DNA from: Verrucomicrobiales bacterium
GTDB lineage: Bacteria; Verrucomicrobiota; Verrucomicrobiia; Verrucomicrobiales; DEV007
DNA length: 64,000 nucleotides
Reading direction: 5' to 3'
NCBI GenBank assembly: GCA_029233965.1
Contig: JARGOP010000001.1
Location: 62,001 to 126,000, forward strand
The notes beneath the pieces were generated by a model that was not told where the DNA came from, ran no database searches, and saw nothing but the letters and a program-made list of their open reading frames with translations. Position numbers and translations under genes: made by a program. Below, in pieces: positions 1 through 10,052 of the stretch; the first letter of the stretch is position 1; each line of letters opens with the position of its first letter.

Positions 1-1
1 A

Positions 2-913
2 GCACTCCATCCCTTCTCTGAGGATCTTCCGAAGAATCGACTTGGCCTTGCGAAGTGGCTCGTTGACCCGGCGAATCCGCTGGTGGCGCGAACCTTTGTG
101 AACCGGCTCTGGATGGAAGTGTTCGGTCAGGGGATTGTCACGACGCCGGAAGACTTCGGGACGCAGGGAGAACTCCCTTCGCACCCTCAGTTGCTCGATT
201 GGCTCGCGGTCACCTTTGTCGAGAAGGATCAGTGGTCGCTGAAAAAATCGCTTCGCCGGATTCTTCTTTCCGCTACCTACCGCCAGTCGGTTTCGTTGAA
301 GGATGACTTTGCGAAAACAGATCCACGGAATCAGCTCCTCTGGCGCCACCCGGGGCATCGCATTCACGCAGAAATGATCCGGGACCAGGCCCTTGTCTTC
401 AGCGGCCTTCTGTCCGGGCGGATGTTCGGAGTGCATTCCCGCCCCTACCAGCCGGCCGGAGTCTGGACCAAGACCGCCGGAGCTTCGGAGACCTTTTACA
501 TCCCCTCCGAAGGCGAGGATGCCTACCGGCGCGGTGTTTACACGATTCTGCGGAGGAACAATCCATATCCCAGTTTCGTGAACTTTGATGCCACAGACCG
601 CAGCACCTGCACGTTCAAGCGCGATGTCTCCAATACGCCCCTGCAGGCACTGACTCTTCTCAATGACCCGGTCTACGTTGAGTTCGCGGAGGCCTTTGGA
701 AAACGGATCGCGAGGGAAGGTGGCGAAAGTCTCGACGAAAAACTGGTCTGGGCCTTTCGTATCGCCCTCGCCCGTCATCCGCGCGAACCGGAATTGCAGT
801 TGCTGCACTCCGCCTTCACGTCGGTGCTCGGTGAATCGGCCTCTGAGGATCGAGCCTATTTTGAGGTCGCGACGATTCTTCTCAACCTTCACGAAACGAT
901 CAACCGAAGCTAG
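2..913 (+). CDS. DUF1549/DUF1553 domain protein, C-terminal part (5' end lies outside the window)
   Basis: Frame is open to the window edge; upstream of 83 it reads ...DLPKNRLGLAKWLVDPANPLVARTFVNRLW, then FGTQGELPSHPQLLDWLA and SNTPLQALTLLNDPVYVE, typical of DUF1553. Confidence 0.9.
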   Translation, partial: ALHPFSEDLPKNRLGLAKWLVDPANPLVARTFVNRLWMEVFGQGIVTTPEDFGTQGELPSHPQLLDWLAVTFVEKDQWSLKKSLRRILLSATYRQSVSLKDDFAKTDPRNQLLWRHPGHRIHAEMIRDQALVFSGLLSGRMFGVHSRPYQPAGVWTKTAGASETFYIPSEGEDAYRRGVYTILRRNNPYPSFVNFDATDRSTCTFKRDVSNTPLQALTLLNDPVYVEFAEAFGKRIAREGGESLDEKLVWAFRIALARHPREPELQLLHSAFTSVLGESASEDRAYFEVATILLNLHETINRS

Positions 914-949
914 CGGAGGCGCTGGCGCGTACCTTCAACTTTCCACGAC

Positions 950-2347
950 ATGAATCCTTCCTTTCAAGATCTCATGAATCGCCGGAAATTTCTGGCGCGG
1001 GGTGGTGTCGGCGTCGGCGCGCTGGCACTTGGCTCGCTCCTGAAAGATTCGGCGCAGGCTGCTGCGGTGCCGGATGAGTTTCAGCGAATCGCCCCGAAGG
1101 CGAAGAGTGTGATCTTCTTTCATTTCACCGGGGCACCTTCCCATCTCGATCTCTTTGATGACAAGCCGGTCCTGAGAAAATACGACCGTCAGCTTGCTCC
1201 TGAGGAATTGTTTGAAGGAAAGCGCTTCTCGTTCCTTCGCGGCCATCCCAAATTACTCGGGTCGCCCTATCAATTCACAAAACATGGTCAGGGCGGAGTG
1301 GAACTCTCCGAGTTACTTCCGAATCTGGGAACGGTCGCGGACGAGATGTGTGTCATCAAATCGATGCACACGACCGAGTTCAATCACGCGCCGGCGCAGT
1401 TGTTCTTTCACACCGGGTTGAATCGGCAGGGATCCCCTTCGATCGGGTCCTGGACAACTTATGGTCTCGGCAGTGAGTCGGACAACCTGCCCTCATACGT
1501 CGTTTTCATGAAAGGCAATATGCCCGGGGCCGGCGCGAACCTCTGGAAGTCCGGCTATCTCCCGAGCGTTCACCAGGGTGTGCGATTGCGGGGCCGGGGA
1601 GATCCGGTCTTGTATCTGAACAATCCGGAGGGAATCACCCGAGAGGAACGTCGCCGCACTCTCGACAGCATCGAGGCGCTGAACCGGCAGAACTACCGGT
1701 TGGTCGGTGATCCTGAAATTCAGACCCGCATCGAACAGTATGAAATGGCCTACCGGATGCAGGCTTCGGTGCCGGATCTGATCGACCTCTCAAGCGAATC
1801 AGAGGCGACGATGGAGATGTACGGCAGCGGTGAATTCGCCGGGCAGTGCCTCCAGGCACGCCGCCTCGTCGAGCGCGGCGTTCGTTTTGTCGAACTGTTC
1901 CATGGAGACTGGGACACGCACTCCAACCAGAACGGCCGACTTGCCGCCAACTGCAGGGAGGTTGACCAGCCCATTGCGGCCTTGATCAAAGACTTGAAGC
2001 AACGCGGATTGCTGGACCAGACTCTCATCGTCTGGGGGGCCGAGTTCGGCCGGACGCCGATGCTGCAGGGAAGCGAAGAGCCCGAAAAGTGCGGGCGCGA
2101 TCACCAAAAAGACGCCTTCAGCATCTGGATGGCGGGCGGCGGGATCAAAGGCGGCGTGACCTACGGGAAGACGAACGACCTCGGCAATGAAGTCGTCGAA
2201 AATCCCACCGAAGTCCGCGACCTTCACGCCACGATTCTGCATCAGCTAGGAATCGATCACGAGAAATTGACCTATCGATACCAAGGCTTCGACCAACGCC
2301 TCACCGGGGTGGAAGAGGCGACGGTGCTGAAGGATGTACTGCTCTAG
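950..2347 (+). CDS. DUF1501 domain-containing protein (twin-arginine-type N-terminus)
   Basis: MNRRKFLARGGVGVGALALGSLL leader, HFTGAPSHLDLFDDKP, GWGAEFGRTP-like motif; directly follows the DUF1553 gene. Confidence 0.92.
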   Translation: MNPSFQDLMNRRKFLARGGVGVGALALGSLLKDSAQAAAVPDEFQRIAPKAKSVIFFHFTGAPSHLDLFDDKPVLRKYDRQLAPEELFEGKRFSFLRGHPKLLGSPYQFTKHGQGGVELSELLPNLGTVADEMCVIKSMHTTEFNHAPAQLFFHTGLNRQGSPSIGSWTTYGLGSESDNLPSYVVFMKGNMPGAGANLWKSGYLPSVHQGVRLRGRGDPVLYLNNPEGITREERRRTLDSIEALNRQNYRLVGDPEIQTRIEQYEMAYRMQASVPDLIDLSSESEATMEMYGSGEFAGQCLQARRLVERGVRFVELFHGDWDTHSNQNGRLAANCREVDQPIAALIKDLKQRGLLDQTLIVWGAEFGRTPMLQGSEEPEKCGRDHQKDAFSIWMAGGGIKGGVTYGKTNDLGNEVVENPTEVRDLHATILHQLGIDHEKLTYRYQGFDQRLTGVEEATVLKDVLL

Positions 2348-2364
2348 CCCCTGGCACGTCGGGG

Positions 2365-3609
2365 TTACCCCCGAATGGCATAGAGTGTCGTTCCCGAACG
2401 GATCAGGAGCTGTCCGCCTGTCGGGGTGATGGTGGCGCGGAAGGTCTCGTCTTTCGCCCTGTCGCCGAGGGAATTGACTGACACGATATCCAGTTCCTTC
2501 CCGGGACGAATCACGACGACGTCGCCGCCTTTTACCGTCTGCAGGTAAATCAATCCGTTGGCGACCAGCGGAGCGGCGGCGATTTCGACGGCACCGGGGT
2601 CGACAAGTCGTTCCGTGTAAAAAGCTTTACCGGTTTCGGCATCGTAGCAGGTCGCGATCCCGCTCATGCTGGTGACGAAGAGATACCCGTCAACGACGAC
2701 AGGCGATGGGAGGTCGCGTCCCCCTTTGCGAGAGGAGTTCCAGAGTCGATGAGAGCTGGTCACGTTTCCGGAACCGCCGGGTTTCACGCAGTAGGTGTCC
2801 CCCGGCTTGCCGTTGACGACGAACAGCTTGCCGTCGGCGTAATCAGGCATGGGCGCGCCGCGACCGTTAAAGCCCTCGCAGAACCATAATTCCTTGCCGC
2901 TTTCCGGGTCGTAGCCGCGAACTCCGAACTCTCCGTTGAGGACGAGTTCCTTTCTCTCGCCGGTATCGATCAGAACCGGAGTACTCCATCCTCCCCGGGG
3001 TTTCTCCTCACGCGGCGTGCTCCAGACCGTCGTGCCGTCTTCGATATTCAGCGCGACGAGTCGGGATTCTCCCATCGAATCGCAGTTCTGGATGACCTTG
3101 CCGTCCATGATGATCGGAGAAGCGGCGATTCCCCAGGATCCGGCAAAAATACCGAGATCGACAGACCAGCGCTTTTCTCCCGAGGTTGTGAAGCAGTGAA
3201 TTCCAGCCGGTCCGAAAAAAGCGACGACGTTCTTCCCGTCGGTCGCGCAGCTGGGGGTGGCGCGGCTGTTCATAGCATGAATTTCCTCGGGGGAGTCACT
3301 CGCAACCGTCTCGCTCCAGAGAGGGCTTCCATCCTTTTTTGAGTAAGCCATGACATACCGTTCCGTTCCGTCATCAGAGGCACCGGTGAGGAAAATCTGA
3401 TCGCCCCAGACGACCGGAGAAGACTGCCCGGTTCCCTGCAGGTCCGCTTTCCAGATAATCTTCGACGGGTCCCATGATTTGGGAACGTTGGTGGCATCCG
3501 TGTGTCCCCGTCCGGTGGGGCCGCGGAACTGCGGCCAGTTGTCATCGGCAAAAAGGTCGCCGGTGAGGGCACAGGTGAGAACGAGAGCAAGGATACGGTG
3601 GGTTTTCAT
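2365..3609 (-). CDS. PQQ-binding-like beta-propeller repeat protein, secreted
   Basis: Signal peptide, WPQFRGPTGRGHTD, repeated blade motifs (W..DL, G..V.NC). Confidence 0.88.
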   Translation of the reverse strand: MKTHRILALVLTCALTGDLFADDNWPQFRGPTGRGHTDATNVPKSWDPSKIIWKADLQGTGQSSPVVWGDQIFLTGASDDGTERYVMAYSKKDGSPLWSETVASDSPEEIHAMNSRATPSCATDGKNVVAFFGPAGIHCFTTSGEKRWSVDLGIFAGSWGIAASPIIMDGKVIQNCDSMGESRLVALNIEDGTTVWSTPREEKPRGGWSTPVLIDTGERKELVLNGEFGVRGYDPESGKELWFCEGFNGRGAPMPDYADGKLFVVNGKPGDTYCVKPGGSGNVTSSHRLWNSSRKGGRDLPSPVVVDGYLFVTSMSGIATCYDAETGKAFYTERLVDPGAVEIAAAPLVANGLIYLQTVKGGDVVVIRPGKELDIVSVNSLGDRAKDETFRATITPTGGQLLIRSGTTLYAIRG

Positions 3610-4325
3610 GGATTATTGGAAGGTTTCCGGTAAACGAGGAAATGCTGGATGGGAAGAAAGTCACGGACTTCAACAAACTCCATCCCGACGGCTTTCATTT
3701 CGGCGGTGACTTGTTTGATCGTCATCTTGTGCAGCGGTTTGATTGGCACCGAGGGATCTTCGCCGCGGTATTCGAGAAAGACGATCCGTCCGCCCGGCTT
3801 TAACCCTTCGACGATGGATTCCGCCATCTCGCGGGGATAGGAAAACTCGTGGTAGGCATCGACCATAATCGCGAGATCGACAGTCGCGGCTTCCAGTTTT
3901 GTGTCCTCGATCGTACCCAGATGGGTTTCGATATTCCCGACCTTCTTCAACTTTTTCTTGGCCTCGATGAAGTCGAGCATCTCCTGTTGAATATCGACCG
4001 CAACGACTTTCCCCTCAGGGACGAGAGGTGCGAGGAGAAAGGAAAAGTAGCCGGACCCCGCCCCGATATCTGCGACGACCGCATCGGGGGCGAGTTCGAG
4101 GTTTTCAATCACAAGCGAGGGCTTTTCCTCGCCTTCCCGATCGCGACGCTCAAGCCATCCAATTGCATGCTGGCTCACGACCTGAGAGATTTCGCGCCCC
4201 ATGTAGACTTTGCCGATGCCGTCCCGGGAAGGCTCCTTCGTCGAATAATGCGCTGCCTCGTCAGCGTGGCTGAAGTGACCGGTGGCGAGAATGCTGAGAC
4301 ACAGGAGGGCGAAAATTCGAAGCAT
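3606..4325 (-). CDS. Class I SAM-dependent methyltransferase, exported
   Basis: VVADIGAGSGYFSFLLAPLVPEGKVVAVDIQQEML; the ATG at 4325 precedes a signal peptide (MLRIFALLCLSILATGHFSHA), so the ORF extension to 4685 is probably not used. Confidence 0.85.
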   Translation of the reverse strand: MLRIFALLCLSILATGHFSHADEAAHYSTKEPSRDGIGKVYMGREISQVVSQHAIGWLERRDREGEEKPSLVIENLELAPDAVVADIGAGSGYFSFLLAPLVPEGKVVAVDIQQEMLDFIEAKKKLKKVGNIETHLGTIEDTKLEAATVDLAIMVDAYHEFSYPREMAESIVEGLKPGGRIVFLEYRGEDPSVPIKPLHKMTIKQVTAEMKAVGMEFVEVRDFLPIQHFLVYRKPSNNP

Positions 4326-4449
4326 GGGGAAAAGATGATCGAAGGCGATGAAAAACAAAAGACGGAATGTGCCCCATTTGCGCATCTTGGAGTGCGCTCT
4401 TTTGAGCATTGCCTGAATGTCTCGAAAGGCGTAACGTTGCTCCAGATTT

Positions 4450-5790
4450 ATGGGTGAAGAAGACGATTCAAAGAAACAGCACGTGATTTTCGGGAGCGCC
4501 GGGATGGCCGCGTCCGGAATGATGCCGGGCGCGAAGACGAAGCCGAAGCCGAAAGAGAAGCCGGTCGAGCCCGAAGTCGATTTAGAGCCGGCGGTTGATT
4601 TCGAGGAAGAGTCTGCGGGAATCGGGGCGGAAGCGGAGGAGGTCATTGCGGAAGCCCCTTCCCTGCCTGAACCACCTCCATTCACCGATCTGAAAGCAGC
4701 TGTGGTCGGACAATCCGGCGCCGGAGACTTTGGTCACGGACTGGACACGGTCTTCCAGCGTCTCGATGGAGTTCGTCTTTTTGCGCTGGCCGATCTCAAT
4801 GCGGAAACGGTTGATGATTCTACGGTGCACGCAGGTGCTCCGGCTGGATGCAGTGACTTTGCGGAGATGCTGGAGAAGGAATCGCCGGATCTCGTCTGCA
4901 TCGCCTCGCTCCACACCGAGAAGCGGTTTGAGCAGATCAAGGCCGCTCTGGAAGCCGGGAGTCATGTCTTGAGTGAAGCCCCCCTCGCGAGGACCCTCAG
5001 GGAGTCGGACGAGTTGCTGTCTCTAGCAAAATCATCGGACCGGAAACTGGCGGTGCGTCATCCCATGCGGGTCGATCCCTATTTGATGCGTTTTCATGCC
5101 GAAAGGGAGAGTCTCATCGGGGAGCTTTGTCAGATTCGTGTCTGGGGTGCGTGTGATGAATCCGCCGGAGGTGAAGATATGCTGCGGAACGGAATGCCTC
5201 TCTTTGATCTCGTGCGCTGGTTTGCCGGGGAGGTCAGCTATTGCACCGCGAGTATTTCCAAAGGTGGCATCGCTGCGATCGCGGAAGATTTCCACGAGTC
5301 CGAAGCGGGAGATTTCGGACCTCTCCTCGGTGACACAATTCATGCCGAGTTCGAAATGGATTCCGGTGTTCGTGTTTCCTTTGTCTCCGATCAGAAGTTT
5401 CAGTCCATTCTTGGACCCTCCGGGATTGAGTTCGTCGGGACGAAATCGAAAATGTGTCTCACCGCAGGGGCGCCGGTGACGATGTCCTACCTGATCAATC
5501 CTGATCCATACTCGGCGACGAGAACCGAAACCTGGGAGCACTGGCCGAAGATCAATGGAGACTACCACGCCCCGGTCGATCATCTCACGGGGAACGACGC
5601 AGCCAACCGTCTCGTCGTGAAGGACTGGCTTGCAGCGTCGGCACAGGGGGCTGAGCCGACCTGCTCCGGAAGCAACGCCGCAAAAGCTCTTGAGATGGCG
5701 CACGGGATCTGGCAGGCCGGGGTGACGATGAAGCGCGCTTACTTCCCGCTCGCAAATCGCCTCCACCCCTTGAGCGAAGAATCTCAGTAA
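4450..5790 (+). CDS. Gfo/Idh/MocA family oxidoreductase with an extra acidic/Pro-rich N-terminal region
   Basis: LKAAVVGQSGAGDFGHG Rossmann start after ~80 aa low-complexity; EAGSHVLSEAPLARTLRES. Confidence 0.85.
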   Translation: MGEEDDSKKQHVIFGSAGMAASGMMPGAKTKPKPKEKPVEPEVDLEPAVDFEEESAGIGAEAEEVIAEAPSLPEPPPFTDLKAAVVGQSGAGDFGHGLDTVFQRLDGVRLFALADLNAETVDDSTVHAGAPAGCSDFAEMLEKESPDLVCIASLHTEKRFEQIKAALEAGSHVLSEAPLARTLRESDELLSLAKSSDRKLAVRHPMRVDPYLMRFHAERESLIGELCQIRVWGACDESAGGEDMLRNGMPLFDLVRWFAGEVSYCTASISKGGIAAIAEDFHESEAGDFGPLLGDTIHAEFEMDSGVRVSFVSDQKFQSILGPSGIEFVGTKSKMCLTAGAPVTMSYLINPDPYSATRTETWEHWPKINGDYHAPVDHLTGNDAANRLVVKDWLAASAQGAEPTCSGSNAAKALEMAHGIWQAGVTMKRAYFPLANRLHPLSEESQ

Positions 5791-5900
5791 TTTGGCAGTT
5801 GAGTGGCGGAAGTCTTTTCGCTTTCATGGCCGCCGGAGCCTATGGCCACGCTACTGCTGTGGCCTGAGCGGAGAGTTGGTGAAGAAACAGGAACCGGTCC

Positions 5901-7127
5901 ATGAAACAGCGTAAGCCGGCTCTTATTTTCATCTTCATCACGCTATTTCTCGATATTCTCGGGATCGGTCTCATTGTGCCGATCCTCCCCCGGCTCATTG
6001 AGCATCTGGGTGACGGGCGGGTCGATTCAGCCTCCTTTGTCTATGGATGGCTGGTCGGGCTCTACTCGCTGATGCAGTTCATCTTCGCGCCGATCATCGG
6101 AAGTCTTTCGGATCGTTTCGGGCGCCGCCCCGTGATTCTGCTCTCTCTCTTTGGAACCGGTCTGGATTATTTTCTCCTCGCCTGGGCTCCTTCACTGGCC
6201 TGGTTCTTCGTCGGACGCCTCATCTCCGGGATCACCGGCGCGAACTACTCGGCGGCCGCGGCCTATGTGGCCGACGTGAGCCCGCCGGAAAAGCGGTCCG
6301 CCAATTTCGGGATCATCGGGGCTGCATTCGGACTCGGGTTCATTTTCGGGCCGGCCCTCGGAGGATGGCTCGGGAATTACGGCTTGCGCGTGCCTTTCAT
6401 TGTCGCCGGTATCTTGACGCTCGTGAACTGGCTCTACGGCTTCCTCATTCTGCCCGAATCCCTGAAAAAGGAAAACGCCCGCAAATTTGATCTCGAGCGG
6501 GCCAATCCCATCGGAGCCCTGCTGGAACTGAAGCGGCAACCGCTCATTCTTGGACTTTCATGCAGCTACTTCATCAGCAGCATTGCGCACCAGGTCTATC
6601 CCAGCATCTGGGTACTTTACACGGCCTTTCGCTACCAGTGGGACACAAAGCAGACGGGCCTTTCCCTGGCGCTCGTCGGTCTCATGGCGGCGATCGTGCA
6701 GGGAGGTCTGGCCCGATATATCATTCCCAAAATCGGTGAGAGGAACTCCGCCGTGGGCGGATTGACCGTCATGGCGCTGGCTCTGACCGGATACAGCCTC
6801 GCGACTGAGGGCTGGATGGTCTATGTCATCATCGTCTTCGGCTCGCTCTCCGGAGTCGCTGTTCCGGCGATTCAGGGGATGGTTTCCAGGTCGGTCGGTG
6901 ACAACGAACAGGGCGCGATTCAGGGGTCGCTCACGAGTCTGCAAAGTGTGGCCGGCTTCGTCGGGCCGCTCATCGCGACTTCGATCTTCGGGTTTTTCAT
7001 CAGCGAAAGAGCCCCCTTTGTCCTTCCCGGGGCCTCTTTCTACTTCAGTGCCGGGCTCAGTCTGATCGCAGCCGTTCTTGCGGCGGTGAGTTTTCGGGAC
7101 GCCTCCCGCCGGAGTCCGGCTCGATAG
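5901..7127 (+). CDS. MFS transporter, TetA/TCR-like
   Basis: 12-TM-type hydrophobic protein, LGIGLIVPILPRLI, GSLSDRFGRRPVILLSL. Confidence 0.9.
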   Translation: MKQRKPALIFIFITLFLDILGIGLIVPILPRLIEHLGDGRVDSASFVYGWLVGLYSLMQFIFAPIIGSLSDRFGRRPVILLSLFGTGLDYFLLAWAPSLAWFFVGRLISGITGANYSAAAAYVADVSPPEKRSANFGIIGAAFGLGFIFGPALGGWLGNYGLRVPFIVAGILTLVNWLYGFLILPESLKKENARKFDLERANPIGALLELKRQPLILGLSCSYFISSIAHQVYPSIWVLYTAFRYQWDTKQTGLSLALVGLMAAIVQGGLARYIIPKIGERNSAVGGLTVMALALTGYSLATEGWMVYVIIVFGSLSGVAVPAIQGMVSRSVGDNEQGAIQGSLTSLQSVAGFVGPLIATSIFGFFISERAPFVLPGASFYFSAGLSLIAAVLAAVSFRDASRRSPAR

Positions 7128-7213
7128 ACCGCCGAGCCTTCTGCCTGGCATCAGGCATGCTATAGTAATCAATCCAGCAGCTTGATTCGTAACGGGTCAC
7201 GATTGTTTCTCCC

Positions 7214-9877
7214 ATGAGTCTCCCTCCGCCATTCTCAACCTCCGACCCGGAATCGAAACGCCTTCGCGAAGACCCTGTAAAGCGTACTAACTGGAAGCTC
7301 TGGGGGCCATATTTGTCTGAGCGCCAATGGGGCACAGTCCGGGAGGATTACTCGGCAAATTCAGATGCCTGGCAGAGCTTTCCCCGCGAGCATGCTCCGT
7401 CCCGCGCCTACCGGTGGGGTGAAGACGGGCTTCTCGGGTGGTCGGATCGATACGGGCGCCTCTGCTTCTCCGTCTCCCTTTGGAATGGAAAAGACAAAAT
7501 CCTGAAGGAGCGTCTCTTCGGAGTCACCAATCACGAGGGCAATCACGGAGAGGACGTCAAAGAACTCTACTACTACCTCGACTCGACCCCGACGCATTCC
7601 TTTGCCCGCAGCCTCTACAAATATCCGCAGAAGGAGTTTCCCTACGAGGATCTCATCGAAATCAATGGAAAGCGCTCCCGAACCGAACCGGAGTATGAAA
7701 TCGAAGATACCGGCGTCTTTGACGAAGATCGATTCTTTGATGTCGAAGTCAGCTATGCTAAAGGCGGGCCGGAGGATCTCCTCATCGTCGTTTCCGTGAC
7801 CAATCGCGGACCGGAAGCGGCTGAATTGACTTTGCTGCCGACGATCTGGTTTCGGAACACCTGGTCTTGGGGCCGCGAGGGAGAGGACATGACCTCAAAG
7901 CCTGCGATCCGGCTTGAGAATGGCGTGCTCGTGACGAGGCATGACACTCTTCCCCCCTACCAGTTTGCAATCGAGGGAGAGGCCGAACTCTGGTTTACCG
8001 ACAATGAAACGAATCCCGCCCTCTGGGGAAAAAAGCCGAAGCCGGGCGGCCCGACCCATTTTAAAGATGCCTTTGCGGAAGCGCTCATCGGAGGGAAGAA
8101 GTCAGCGCTCAAGAAGAACGGCGAGGGTACCAAGGCCGCCGCCGTTTTCAGTCAAATCCTTGCGGCGGGTGAATCCCGTGAATTTCGTCTCCGCCTCACT
8201 CGTTGTTCAGAGGCGCCCGAAGCCGGGGCACTGTTCGGAGATGCGTTCACCGAAATCTATGAGGAGCGTCTCAGTGACGCGGATCAGTTTTATGACCAGC
8301 GACATTCGAGCGAACTCCCGGACGAAGAGTCCATGATTCTCCGCCAGTCCTACGCCGGGCTGATGTGGACCAAGCAATTCTATCATTTCATTGTGAATGA
8401 CTGGCTCGACGGCGATCCGGACAACCCTGCGCCTCCACAGCGTCGGCATGGAAGAAACAGCGAGTGGGGCCACCTCTTCAATCGCGACATTATTTCGATG
8501 CCTGACAAGTGGGAGTATCCCTGGTATGCCGCCTGGGATCTTGCCTTCCACACCCTGCCCATCGCCGAGATTGATCCCCACTTCGCGAAGCGGCAGTTGA
8601 GCCTCTTCCTGCGGGAGTGGTACATGCACCCGAACGGTCAGATCCCGGCTTACGAATGGAATTTCAGCGACGTGAACCCTCCCGTTCATGCCTGGGCCGT
8701 CTGGAGGGTCTACAAAATCGCAGCCGAAAGAGGTGACCGCGACCTTTCCTTTCTCGCTTCCGCCTTCCAGAAACTGCTCATGAACTTCACCTGGTGGGTG
8801 AACAGAAAGGACGAGAATGGAAACAGCCTCTTTGCCGGTGGATTTCTCGGGCTCGATAACATCGGCGTCTTTGATCGCTCCGAAGGCCTGCCCTTCGGAG
8901 CCAGCCTCGAACAGGCTGACGGCACCGGATGGATGGCCTTTTACTGCACGACGATGATGGCGATGGCGATCGAGTTGGCCGAGGAGGACAAAGCCTACGA
9001 GGATCTTGCCTCAAAGTTTTTCGAACACTTCGTCACCATCACCCTCGCGATCAATGGTCACGGACGCCACAATGGACTTTGGTGCCAGGAAGAGAACTTC
9101 TACTATGACTGGCTGACCAAAGACGGAAAACGGAATCCGCTTTCGGTGCGCTCCCTCGTCGGGCTCCTGCCCATGATTGCCGTGGAAATTCTCGACCGGG
9201 AGCACATCGAGCCGCTCCTCGGCTTCAGCGAACGCACGAACTGGTTTGTCGAGCATCGGCCTCACCTCGCAGATTCCGTTTCTTCACTGAATGAAAACGG
9301 TGAGATGCGGCTGCTTTCCTGCTGCTCGAAAGAGCGCCTCAAGTTCCTCCTCGGGTTTCTCTTCGACGAAGAGGAATTTCTTTCGCCCTTCGGGATTCGA
9401 TCTCTGTCCAAGTATCACGGGAAACACCCGTTTTCTGTAAAACTGGAAACGGGTGTCCACACTATTCAATTCACGCCCGGAGAGTCCGACTCGCCCATGT
9501 TCGGGGGAAATTCAAACTGGCGCGGGCCGATCTGGTTCCCGATGAATTACCTCCTTCTCGAAGCCCTAGAACGATATCACCATTTTTACGGAGATGACTT
9601 CCTGGTCGAATTCCCGACCGGCTCCGGCGAGTTGGTGAATCTCCGCGAGGCGGCCCGTCGGATCGGTCTGCGACTCATCTCCCTCTTCAAAGTGGACGAT
9701 GCGAAAAGCGGTCGTCCGGCCCATGGAGGATCGCCCCTTCACAGACCCGCTCGCCGGGAGAAAGGGTTGATTCACTTTTATGAGTATTTCCATGCTGAAA
9801 CCGGAGAAGGACTGGGCGCTTCGCACCAAACCGGCTGGACTTCGCTGGTTAGTCGTCTCATTAAAAAGTATGACTAA
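7214..9877 (+). CDS. MGH1/GH63-like glucosidase
   Basis: ESKRLREDPVKRTNWKLWGPYLSERQWGTVREDYS...; GNSNWRGPIWFPMNYLLLEAL; HQTGWTSLV C-terminus. Confidence 0.88.
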   Translation: MSLPPPFSTSDPESKRLREDPVKRTNWKLWGPYLSERQWGTVREDYSANSDAWQSFPREHAPSRAYRWGEDGLLGWSDRYGRLCFSVSLWNGKDKILKERLFGVTNHEGNHGEDVKELYYYLDSTPTHSFARSLYKYPQKEFPYEDLIEINGKRSRTEPEYEIEDTGVFDEDRFFDVEVSYAKGGPEDLLIVVSVTNRGPEAAELTLLPTIWFRNTWSWGREGEDMTSKPAIRLENGVLVTRHDTLPPYQFAIEGEAELWFTDNETNPALWGKKPKPGGPTHFKDAFAEALIGGKKSALKKNGEGTKAAAVFSQILAAGESREFRLRLTRCSEAPEAGALFGDAFTEIYEERLSDADQFYDQRHSSELPDEESMILRQSYAGLMWTKQFYHFIVNDWLDGDPDNPAPPQRRHGRNSEWGHLFNRDIISMPDKWEYPWYAAWDLAFHTLPIAEIDPHFAKRQLSLFLREWYMHPNGQIPAYEWNFSDVNPPVHAWAVWRVYKIAAERGDRDLSFLASAFQKLLMNFTWWVNRKDENGNSLFAGGFLGLDNIGVFDRSEGLPFGASLEQADGTGWMAFYCTTMMAMAIELAEEDKAYEDLASKFFEHFVTITLAINGHGRHNGLWCQEENFYYDWLTKDGKRNPLSVRSLVGLLPMIAVEILDREHIEPLLGFSERTNWFVEHRPHLADSVSSLNENGEMRLLSCCSKERLKFLLGFLFDEEEFLSPFGIRSLSKYHGKHPFSVKLETGVHTIQFTPGESDSPMFGGNSNWRGPIWFPMNYLLLEALERYHHFYGDDFLVEFPTGSGELVNLREAARRIGLRLISLFKVDDAKSGRPAHGGSPLHRPARREKGLIHFYEYFHAETGEGLGASHQTGWTSLVSRLIKKYD

Positions 9878-9962
9878 TTGATAGCAAGAATTTTACGAAA
9901 GTTTTAGTCCTTTCAGCGTAGAAAGCAAGTTGATCCAATCGGCACCCCCTGCCCGCATCGCA

Positions 9963-9978
9963 AAACAATATGTTGTGG
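9963..9978. promoter_or_regulatory. Candidate NrdR box upstream of nrdR
   Basis: aaacaatatgttgtgg matches the published-type consensus ACACWATATATWGTGT at 13/16 positions by eye; 75 bp upstream of nrdR. Confidence 0.45.
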
Positions 9979-10052
9979 TGTTTTTCAGATTGACACCCCT
10001 ACATCTAGTTGCAACGCTGATAAAAGTGTCACAAATGTGACCTTTATTCGAG

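Noticed and set aside
4325-4685. N-terminal extension of the methyltransferase ORF to 4685
   Set aside because: Signal peptide begins at the internal ATG (4325), and the extension overlaps the start of the divergent oxidoreductase gene.
5825-5854. catggccgccggagcctatggccacgctac as a seventh GTAG-type hairpin
   Set aside because: It has a GTAGCG head on the minus strand and TGGCC/GGCCA arms, but the loop is 12 nt and the core does not fit the 20-bp pattern; too divergent to count.
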